Shown here: piece after piece, positions 54,087 through 63,196 of the stretch
How the letters are laid out: the number at the start of each line of letters is the position of its first letter
Numbering within the stretch: position 1 is the stretch's first letter
Assembly (NCBI GenBank): GCA_033239125.1
Contig: BSWB01000005.1
Span: 51,072,993-51,136,992 of the forward strand
Source: Fagopyrum homotropicum
Taxonomy: Eukaryota > Streptophyta > Magnoliopsida > Caryophyllales > Polygonaceae
DNA: 64,000 nucleotides
Reading direction: 5' to 3'
Translations under genes and position numbers: made by a program
The notes under the pieces: model-generated
Told to the model about the DNA's origin: nothing
Databases searched by the model: none
The model's input: the letters and a program-made list of their open reading frames with translations, nothing else

Positions 54087-57000
54087 TGTAACGACCCAAA
54101 TTTTGGCGCGTTAGCGTTTTGTATTTTCTCGGATTTTATCGATATTTTAAATAGCTTAACATTTTTGGCAAGTATTTCTACGTCGTAATTTAAGTTATTG
54201 TATTATTATCGAGAATATTCTACAAGAACGATTTGTATATGATAACTTATATTTTTACAAGTATATTTGAATATATTTGATACATAAATATATAGTCCGT
54301 ATTTTTATTTTTTTGGAAAATGTCGGAAAATTTTCCGTTCCGAAAATTCCCGTTCCGATTGCTTTGATCGGGTTTCTTTAATTCCGATGTCCTTTTTGCA
54401 TATTATTTTATCCTTTTCTTTTCTTCCTTTCTTCCTTTCTTTTTAACCCATCAGCTCTTCCTACCTACATATGATGTAGCTTCTGCAGCCCCCTGGTTGC
54501 ACCACCTCTCTGCAAAGTAAGCTGACCCCTCGACCTCCATCTGCTCTCATCACTTGCTCCAACCCTCTGACCTTCCAAGCTCGAACCTACTTGCTCTCTA
54601 ATATGCAAGTTCCCGCCCCTCCTCCCTCTAACTCTCTCTCGTCTTCTTCTCCAGCTCTGTCCACGCTGCAATACGCAACAACAAGTAGTACCCTCTAATC
54701 TTCCTCCTGTACAACCACCAGGGAGACGACGCTCCACCTTAGCCTCGCTCGAGACCACCAAGGGACCTGCGAGTGCCGCTTCAATATGCCCTGCCGCCTT
54801 CTCTCCGTCCACCACCGCAACCCCTCTAAACCCACCTTTCTCTTACCTCACCGGAGCGAACTCAGAGCAACGAGCCCTCCATCACTGCTACCGGTGCCAC
54901 CAGACGCTGAAATTGTACAGCCGTCTTCGATCACACTTCTCTCTGTCAACTGCACATCTGGGAACCGGCCGGGATCACCTGGAAAAGCCGTGCCGCTGCA
55001 TGCATCGATTCGCCGGACCACCAGTGCAGCCCTGCCCGCTGCCTGCATCGATTCGCCGGAACCACTACAACCCCGAATGCGATCTCCCACCGCGTGTGCC
55101 CACTGTGTCTCTGTGCCGCCTTCGATCTGGCAGGAATGAAGCTGGAGAAGCCCGCAAGAACCGCCAGCATCTCCTTCTGCCTCGCCTCGCCCCGCCGGAG
55201 TCACCGCCTTCTCTCCCGTCGTCAACAACCAGGCCGACGCCTCCGAACCAGGATCGCCGCCTCCGGATCTCCTTCCCCTGTTGAGTTTCTGAGGTTGAAG
55301 AAAGCTTTAGGGTTATATTTAAATCGGCCCCCCCTCTATTTATGCGTAATTGCAGTTTATACCCATACTTTGAATTTACATATATTACCCACATTTTGGA
55401 ATCTTGCATTTATATCCTTTGCTGGAAAATTACAGATTATGGCCCTTATTTACATTTTCAGAATATGACCTAAGTTTATGAATTTGTTCATCTTTGCCCT
55501 AAAAACGTATTTGTCAATTTTAAACTCGAGTTTCATATAGGAGGATATCTTATATTTGTATATACTACATATTATGCCTTTGTTGGATTACTCTCGGTTT
55601 ATGGCAAAGATTTTATTGTGAGTATTAACCTTGGCTTTGAAAACGACTTTTACCTTGAGTTTATGAGGTTATACAATTTGCCCGGAATATTATATTTACG
55701 ATATTTAACTTGGGTTTTAGAAGAGTGGTTTTCCTTAGATTATATATGTTCATTATTCCGTTCAAATTTAGCTTAAAAAGCTAAATTTGTTTAGTTTGGT
55801 GCTAGGTTCGGAAGCGCCCCGATAAAGGCCTAACGAGTCCAAGTCGACATCCGTTGAACGACTTCCGTCTTTTGACGTCTTGTGAGTATACTTTCCCCTC
55901 GATCTAGTTATGTTAAGTTTTAGTATCATGCTAGGATGGATCTAGCATAACTTAGAGTTAATGCCAAGTAGTGGTTTTGAACCTTAGGTAAGTTTTGAGG
56001 ATTTGATATTGTTTGATGGATTGATGTGGATTCTAAGTTTGAGGTGGTATTGCGGTCTAGTGAGGTTGTTATAAGGATTCGAGTATATGGTTTGACCTTG
56101 TGAGAATCATTAGGCTTGAGGTGTTGATATTATCTTGTGAGGTTGTTTATGGCTTTAAGTGTGGGTTGAGTTGTGAGAATTTAAGGGCTGAGGTTGTATG
56201 ATTGTTGAGGTTGTGGACTAGAACGAGAGTATCCTAGTGGTGTTGTGAGTTATGATCTTGCGAGATCCGAGGGTTTAGAAGTCTTAGGACTTCTAGCTTC
56301 CGTGAGTGTGATGTGAGCATGGGGGATTCTAGGATGCGGTCCTAGAATTAAGAGTCAAATGGTCTTGCGTAGATCATTTGTATAGAAGTCTAAGACTTCT
56401 ATTGTGAGTGGGTTGTTATTGATATAGTTATCTTCATGTGAGCAGGTATGGACTTCCTCCCTAAGGAAGCGAGAGTGTTGTGAGTTGAGTATGGTGACGA
56501 GGTAAGTCTCCGGACTTACTTAGCTCGTATTCTATGTATTAGATTCGATGCGTGTTTGGTGGTGTGTGTTTTATTGCTTTCATTATAACTTATAAAACCG
56601 GAATAGGATTACCGACCTTTATATATTATTTGGCCCAAGTGTATGATAACGGGCGGTGACACCTTGTCTAGCTCTTGCGTAGAGTTAGGAGGTTCTTGGC
56701 GACTAGCCCGTGTGGTTAGACGGTCGGATGCATCCGTACCGTTCCATGCGGTAAGTGGGGACCGAGGCGAGTTTCGGGAGATTCTCGTGTCACAAAAGAA
56801 GTTGAATTAGAACGGGATATGACCTAATAATAAAAAGATAATAACCGGACTTGCGTGTTTTGAGCATGTTATGTGTTTTGTTGATGTATGTGTGTATGTG
56901 CCTTCACCTTGGTTCTAATGCTGTGAATATTAGCTAACGGTTTTATACCGATTGTTGTAGATTGTCCTGCAGGTTAGGAATGCGGCCGAGAGATCCGGAA

Positions 57001-57308
57001 GAGTGGACAGCCGGGGTTCGTACATTTTAGGAAGGGTTTTTGGATGGAGTTGAGTTGTGTTTTGTCCTTCGATTGTTGTGTTTTGTATGCCGTGTATTTG
57101 GCGTTCGGTTTCTATGTTGTATGTCGGCTGAAGTCTTTTGTTGTTTTCCTTCGGGTTTCTTATCATTTGCATTAAAATGAATTTCGTTTTGCCTTTATTT
57201 GTGCCATGTTGGAAAGTTCCGGTGAAATTGTTGTCAAGTTAAGGGTCGGGACCCATTGTGAGGTCCCAACCCGTAGCATCCCGAGTCCCGAGGATTCGGG
57301 GTGTTACA
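54087..57308 (+). repeat. 3' LTR of the large element (unbroken, 3,222 bp)
   Basis: The reference copy for the family in this window. AT-rich sequence fills 54087-54450. A GC-rich, C-biased segment runs from 54455 to 55310 and is open in several frames on both strands. AT-rich sequence follows. A series of perfect hairpins lies at 56254-56519. A block GGCCCAAGTGTATGATAACG (about 56632) is shared with all related LTRs here, and the end is CTGCAGGTTAGGAATGCGG to GGGGTGTTACA. The open frames in the GC-rich part (for example 54786-55139) overlap on both strands and look like composition effects. Confidence 0.92.
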
Positions 57309-57889
57309 TCATGAATTATAATAAAATAGTTCATGAATTATAATAGAATAGTTCATGAATTATAATAGAATAGTTTAAAGTGCAAAAATTTATAAAGGAG
57401 TGAAAGTAATAGTTCAAAACTTATTATGGGATAGTTCATGAATTATAATAGAATAGTTCATGGATTATATTAAAAAGTAATAGTTCATGGATTATGTGGG
57501 AATAGTTCAAAGTTTATAGGAGAATAGTGCATAAATTATAACATGGTAGTTCAAACAAATTTTCATTCATTTCCGGGAAAAAAAAATTATCGTTTCAGAA
57601 AATAAAAGAAAAAAAACAAATTAAAAATTTTTTTTTTTTCGGGACACGTGTCGCCCGTACGGTCGGCCGTACGACCGTACCGCAATATATGGGCGGTACC
57701 TGAACATTTACCTAGTAAATATACCCCATGATTTTCTTACCACTTTCATTTAATGGTAAGGTAAAACTAATTAACCATTCTATTAAAAAAGATAGAATAT
57801 TTGATGTTTGTTATGTAAATTTTGATTTTAATTACTGAATTTGTTTTTTATTTTATTTTATTTTATTTCCATTTTTATTTTCTGTTTTA

Positions 57890-58540
57890 ATACCAGACAT
57901 TTACATACCGGACATTAACATACCAGACATTTACATACCGGAAGTTCATAACGAAAATTTTCATACCGGAAGTTCACACCGAAATTTTTTATACTGGAAG
58001 TTCATACCTAAATTTTTTATACCAAAAGTTCTACTGGAAGTTCATAACGAAGTTTTTCATACCGGAATTTTTGATACCGGAAGTTCATACCGAAAGTTCA
58101 TAACGGAAGTTCATAACGAAGTTTTTCATACCGGAAGTTCATACTGAAAATTCATACCGGAAGTTCATAACGAAGTTTTTCATACGAAAGTTCATACCAA
58201 TATTTTTTATACCGGAAGTTCATACCAAAATTTTTTATACCGGAAGTTCATAACGAAGTTTGTTATACCGAAAGTTCTTACCGAAATTTTTTATACCGGA
58301 AGTTCATACCGAAAGTTCAAACCGAAAGTTCATATCGGAATTTCATACCGGAAGTTCATAACGAAGTTTTTCATACCGGAAGTTCATACCAAAATTTTTC
58401 ATGTCGGAAGTTCATACCGTTCATACCGGAAGTCATACCGAAAGTTCATACCGGATGTTCATAACAAAAATTTTCATACAGGAAGCTCATACCGAAATTT
58501 TTTTATACCGGAAGTTCATACCGGATGTCAATGATGTTTA
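57890..58540. repeat. Degenerate tandem repeats of a CATACCGGAAGTT-type unit
   Basis: Words such as TACCGGAAGTTCATA, AACGAAGTTTTTCA and CCGAAATTTTTTA alternate in irregular order, giving units of roughly 25-40 bp. The tract ends just before the LTR at 58556. The stretch 57723-57890 is AT-rich and featureless. Confidence 0.85.
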
Positions 58541-58555
58541 CACTGGTGAATTTAC

Positions 58556-60284
58556 TATAACACCCCAAGTTCTAGTAACTCGAAGCGCTACGGGCTAGGA
58601 CCACACAATGGGTCCCGACCCTCAGAGTAGCAACAACAAACGGATCTTACAACAAGGCACAGACGAATGAAAACCAAAACTCAATATAAAACCAAAGGTT
58701 TAAACAACAAAGAGGAAAAAGACTCGCAGCCGAGTTCAAAACAAAAGGGAAACAACAAAAGAAACATAAACCCGATCCCGTCCTATAATGTACGGGAACC
58801 CCGGCTAACCACACCATCCGGATCACTCAGCAACATCCTGAACCCGCGGAACATCTACAACGACGGTATAAACCGTTAGCTAACATTCTAAGTATAAGGA
58901 AGAGTGTATAGGCACAAACACACATAAGGTAATGTAAACATATAGCATGCTTGCACACAACCGGTTATTATCTTTCATTAGGGTTATCCATTACTAATTC
59001 AACTTCTTTTGTCACACGAGAATCTCCCAAAACTCACCTCCGCTTCCGTTTGACAATAGGAATAGATCATTACTATCCGTTACCTACGGGTCTGGGTCGC
59101 AAGAGCACATTCTAGTCTCCTGTAGAACTAGACAAGTGGTCACCGCCCGGTTATAATACACTTGGGTCAGTTAAGGGTAATAAAGGGTGAATCCTATTTC
59201 CGATTATTCGTTATAACATGATAAACAACACAAACAAGCCAATACAATCCAACTAATACGCGGAATGAAGCTAAGTAAGTCCAAGGGACTTACCTCACAC
59301 GAAGGTAAACCAAAAGATCAACAACAACTCAGGAGGAAACTCAGTTTCCCTTAGGAAAGGAGCAAGGAAAGCCTGTACGAACACGTAACACGGATCAAGA
59401 ATGAAACGGTTGCTAGAAGTATATACCTTCTAGTCTCAACGATTTCTAAGAGATCTACACATGCTAAGGGCTCGACCTTAGTCTTACAACAACTCAGGGG
59501 ACAAAGAACAACCACAAGGAACCAAGGAAGGAACGAGGAAAGGAAGAAAGGAAGCAACTCACCAAAGACGGGAGCTATTGCAGGGAAACCGCAGGGGCGG
59601 CTGAACAGATGCGCAAGGGCGGCTGAATAGAGGCACAGGGGCGGCTCTGTGCAAACGCAGGGGCAGATCTTCGTCAGAAGCTACTGTCGGGCTTCTCTTC
59701 GGCAGATCTCACAGCAGAGGCAACCAAAGCTCGAACCTTGGTTCCAACACGTCGAGACTCCACTCCAGAGAGCCTGAGAACAACGAAGGGTCAACAACGG
59801 AACACTCCACAAGAATCAAGGCTCATGCTTGATCCTTCGAGAAGAAGGAAAGAGAAGAACGAAAGGAAGAAACCAAAATAGAAGGAGAAGGCATGCAACG
59901 CTAAAGGAACGTGAGGAGGAATCATAAAAGATGCACTTACAGGTTCAGCGAAGTCGCAGGAAGCAAAGGACGGCTGCAGCTCTCTAGGGTTGAAGACGAT
60001 AGCAAAGAACGGGAAAAAGGAGAGAAAGAAGAGAATATATAGGGACGGGTTGGAAAGAAAAGTAGGAAGGGTGTCTATGGTTTAGAAAGAAGATAAGGAA
60101 ACCGGCACATAAAATAAAATATAGGATATTCTATCTATGTAAGAAACATAAAACGACAAAAACAGATCGGCGCGATCTGTCGCACGATCCGCATGGGCGG
60201 ATCTTACAGCCGCAGGGGCGGCTGGCCGCGGGGGCGGCCCTCTTCACCGCAGGGGCGGTGAAGGCAAAAACCTAGGATCTTACA
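58556..60284 (-). repeat. 3' LTR of the chromovirus
   Basis: Minus-strand start TGTAAGATCCTAGG at 60284, next to the polypurine tract. The end is GGGGTGTTATA at 58556, where the expected ...TTACA has one base changed. A TATA box (CCCTATATATTC on the minus strand) lies at about 60033-60042. It shares with the larger LTRs the ACACTTGGG and ACCGCCCG block (59140-59165), the GTAAGTCC hairpin (59275-59293) and the ACGGTATAAACCGTTAGCTAA end block (about 58862). A GC-rich segment (59575-60010, plus 60170-60260) holds several CAGGGGCGGCTG words. The left flank is TTTAC; the partner duplication is outside the window. Confidence 0.82.
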
Positions 60285-60322
60285 TCAGATCCTCCTAAAA
60301 AGAAGTTTCGTCCCGAAACTTG
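60285..60322 (-). other. Polypurine tract and pre-PPT hairpin of the chromovirus
   Basis: Minus strand: AAGTTTCG-GGA-CGAAACTT (60303-60321), an 8-bp stem with a 3-base loop, then TTTTTAGGAGGATCTGA (60285-60301) directly before the LTR. Same arrangement and nearly the same sequence as 54049-54086. Confidence 0.8.
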
Positions 60323-60448
60323 CAAAAGCTCACGAGCACAACAACACACATAAACAGATTTGAACTCATCTATTCCCACTCAGGGCACGTAACACAAAAT
60401 GTCACACAAAAGCGTAAGCAATGCAACAAGAGAAAACCAAACAACTCA

Positions 60449-61741
60449 CTATGCTAAAGATGCATCCAGCCCAGCGTAAAACTCCGGATAGTTCCTCTGG
60501 ATACTATCCACTGTCTCCCAAGTCGCCTCATCAGCTCCTCGCATCGACCACTGAATCTTCAACATCGGGATGTTCTTCGAACGCAAGCGTCTCATACTAC
60601 GCTCTAAGACAGCCACCGGGTGCTCAACAAAAGTGTGGTCTGGCTCGATCACTAGATCCTCATGACTGACGATGTGCCTCGGGTCTGGTATGTACTCCCG
60701 TAGCTGAGACACATGGAAGACTGGGTGAACACCCTCGAGTCTCGGTGGCAATGCAAGTCTGTATGCTACCTCTCCCACTCGATCTAGAATCTCTAACGGT
60801 CCAACATATATGGGACTCAACTTCCCCTTGACACCGAAACGTCTGACGCCTCGTGGCGGGGATACTCTCAACCAAACTCGTGCTCCAACTCTGAACTCCA
60901 GAGGTCTGCGCCTCTTATCTGCATAAGACTTCTGTCGGCTCTGTGCTGCTAACATCCGCTCACAGATTACTGCTACTCGAGCCATGTCATCCAGTATCTG
61001 CTCAGGTGCTACTCCACTAGCACTACTCGGCTCATCCCAACACAATGGTGTACGACATCTCTGTTCGTATAAAGCCTCATAAGGAGCCATCCTGATCGAT
61101 GCGTGCCAACTTTTGTTGTACGAAAACTCCACTAAGGGTAGGTGATCTGGCCACACCTGCCCCCAGTCTAACACGTAGGCTCTCAACATATCCTTCAGAG
61201 TCTGGATGGTCCGCTCAGACTGACCATCGGTCTGAGGATGATAAGCGGTCGTGAACTATAGACTCGTACCTAGCGCGACATGATCCTGCTGCCAGAACCT
61301 CGAAGTGAACCGTCCGTCTCTGTCAGAGACAATAGTCCTAGGTACTCCATGAAGTCTCACTCTCTGTCTAGTGAACTCCTCTGCTAACCGACTCACCGGC
61401 CACGCTTCCTTGATCAGAATAAAACGTGCAGTCTTTGTTAGTCGATCTACTATCACCCAGATAGCATCAAAGCCTCGACTTGGTCTCAAACCGGTAACAA
61501 AATCCATAGAGATGTCTTCCCACTTCCATTGAGGAACAGGAAGTGGGTGTAGCTCGCCTCCTGGTCTATGATGCTCAATCTTGACCTGCTGATAGGTCGC
61601 ACACTGAGCTACATATCTCGTGACGTCTGGCTTCAGACCTCCCCACCAGAAAGAGCGTTTGATATCCTGATACATCTTACTCGCACCAGGGTGTACTGAG
61701 TAAGGTGAAGAGTGAGCCTCTTGAAGGATCCTCTGTCTCAA
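60449..61741 (-). pseudogene. Chromovirus integrase with chromodomain-like C terminus
   Basis: Starting from RQRILQEAHSSPYSVHPGAS, the HHCC zinc domain has its last Cys changed to Tyr (CATYQQVK; the family has CxxC). Core residues are present: Asp in WEDISMDFVTGL, Asp in TIVSDRDGRF, and the Glu in YHPQTDGQSERTIQTLK after a TAG at about 61257. The C-terminal part has FSYNKSWHASIRMAPYEALY, KLSPIYVGPLEILDRVGEVA and HPVFHVSQLREYIPDP. The end, IPMLKIQWSMRGADEATWET, is a chromodomain-like fold that in this lineage directs insertion to marked chromatin. The stop and Cys-to-Tyr change make it inactive as read. Confidence 0.88.
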
Positions 61742-63196
61742 CTCTCAATCTGAGGGCACACAAACACGTTCCTCACGCCTCAGAACTCCGTCAGCACCAA
61801 CTACAAACTACGGTGCCTCTCCTCGAGACATCCGGTCTCGGATCTGTGTCAGAGCTGGGCAACTCTTCTGCTTCTGTCGGATTTTGGCCAACAGATCAGG
61901 TACTAGCTCCAAAGTGGACAACTGGCTGTCGGAATCCGGAAAGTAGATATCCATCTCCAGCCATGCCAGGTCTCGCTGTAACTTTGACTGAGCTGTCAGT
62001 CTAACAATCTCCATCTCTCGGGGAGTCTTCCTACTAAGGGCATCTGCTACCACATTAGCTTTCCCCGGGTGGTATAAAATCTCAAGATCAAAATCCTTGA
62101 TCAAATCCAACCATCTGCGCTGGCGGTTATTCAACTCCCGCTGAGTGAATATGTACTTCAGACTCTTATGGTCTGTGAATATCTGACACGTAGCTCCGTA
62201 CAGATAATGCCTCCAAATCTTCAAAGCATGAACCACAGCAGCCAACTCCAAATCATGGATAGGGTAATTTTTCTCGTACGTCTTGAGCTGTCTAGACGCG
62301 TAAGCAATCATCTTACCTCTTTGCATCAGAACACATCCAAAGTCCAGCTTGGATGCGTCGCTATACACCACAAAATCCTCAATGCCCTCTGGCTGAGCTA
62401 GGATAGGAGCAGAGGTCAACCTCTTCATCAGCTCCTCGAAACTCTACAGGCACGACCCGGACCATATAAACCTCGTAGACTTCCTCAACAAGGAAGTGAG
62501 CAGTTGGGCGATAATAGAAAATCCCTCAACAAAACGCCGGTAGTAGCCTGCCAATCCTAAGAGGTTGCGAACCTCCTTGACGTTCTTAGGTGGCGACCAA
62601 GATGCTACTGACTCGATCTTTGTCGGATTTACCTTGATACCTTCTGCCGAAATGATGTGACCAAGGAATGCTACCTCGGACATCCAAAACTCGCACTTAG
62701 AGAGCTTGGCGTAAAGCTCTCTATCCTGTAAGACTTGAAGAACGATCCTCAAGTGCTCTGCATGCTCCTCTTTACTACGAGAGTAAACCAGAATGTCGTC
62801 GATGAAGACAACTACAAACTGGTCTAGAAAGTCGATGAAGATGTTGTTCATCAACTCCATGAAGACTGCGGGCGCGTTCGTAAGCCCGAATGACATCTTT
62901 ACAAACTCGTAGTGTCCATATTTGGTCCGAAAAGTTGTCTTATCTACGTCCTGCTCTCTCACCCTTAGCTGGTGATATCCAGATCTCAGATCAATCCTCG
63001 AAAACACTGAAGCTCCATGTAGCTGATCCAAAAGATCGTCGATACGGGGCAATGGGTACTTGTTCTTGATCGTCACCTTGTTCAGCTCTCGGTAGTCGAT
63101 ACATAACCTCATTGACCCGTCTTTCTTCCTGACGAAGAGAACTGGTGTACCCCAAGGAGATACACTAGGGCGGATGAAGCTCTTCTCTGCTAACTA
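61742..63196 (-). pseudogene. Chromovirus reverse transcriptase and RNase H
   Basis: RT runs from about 63190 (after a TAG following MLEFKKQLE) through LCIDYRELNKVTIKNKYPLP, FSRIDLRSGYHQL and MSFGLTNAPAVFMELMNNIF. The active site is VVFIDDILVYSRS (about 62780-62815), with the double Asp kept. It continues through FLGHIISAEGIKVNP and LLGLAGYYRRFVEGFS. After a TAG at about 62443, RNase H follows (VVYSDASKLDFGCVLMQ, IHDLELAAVVHALKIWRHYL, TDHKSLKYIF, KANVVADALSRK) down to 61808, where another TAG precedes FVVGADGVLRREERVCVPSD. Apart from these stops the domains look complete. Confidence 0.9.

Larger units (their letters stand above)
40931..57308 (+). mobile_element. Large non-autonomous LTR retrotransposon (Tekay-related, LARD-like)
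   Basis: It starts TGTAACGACCC and ends GGTGTTACA, with perfect TCATG duplications at 40926-40930 and 57309-57313. The 5' LTR is 40931-49939 including two nested solo LTRs; without them and their duplicated sites it is 3,223 bp against 3,222 bp for the 3' LTR (54087-57308). The internal region (49940-54086) has a good primer site, polypurine tract and only ruined pol pieces. LTR copies differ at very few positions by eye, so insertion was recent although the coding region was long dead. Proteins must have come from another element. Confidence 0.9.
40593..57712. mobile_element. Mutator-like MITE interrupted by a large LTR element
   Basis: The left terminus GGGAAGTGTTCAAGTAAGGC and the right terminus (reverse complement GGTAAATGTTCAGGTACCGC) begin inverted repeats that extend through CGGTACGG, CGGCCG and ACACGTGTCCCG. 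TAGTAAATAT flanks both sides (40583-40592 and 57713-57722), a 9-10-bp target-site duplication. Without the insertion at 40931-57308 it is about 0.74 kb. Its interior is made of ATAGTTCA.AA/GAATTATAATAG words, partly as tandem units of about 106 bp. There is no coding capacity. Confidence 0.8.

Noticed and set aside
54465..55468. Several 110-126-codon open frames in the LTR GC-rich part, on both strands
   Set aside because: They overlap one another on opposite strands, recur as copies inside the 5' LTR (44663-45289), and show no domain; stop-poor GC-rich composition explains them.
57890..58540. Repeated CCGGAAGTTCATA words as a CRISPR-like array
   Set aside because: Period and word order are irregular and there are no unique spacers; degenerate tandem repeats.
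60421..60669. Small plus-strand frame at the end of the chromovirus pol
   Set aside because: It is antisense to the clearly recognisable integrase C terminus and chromodomain-like tail.
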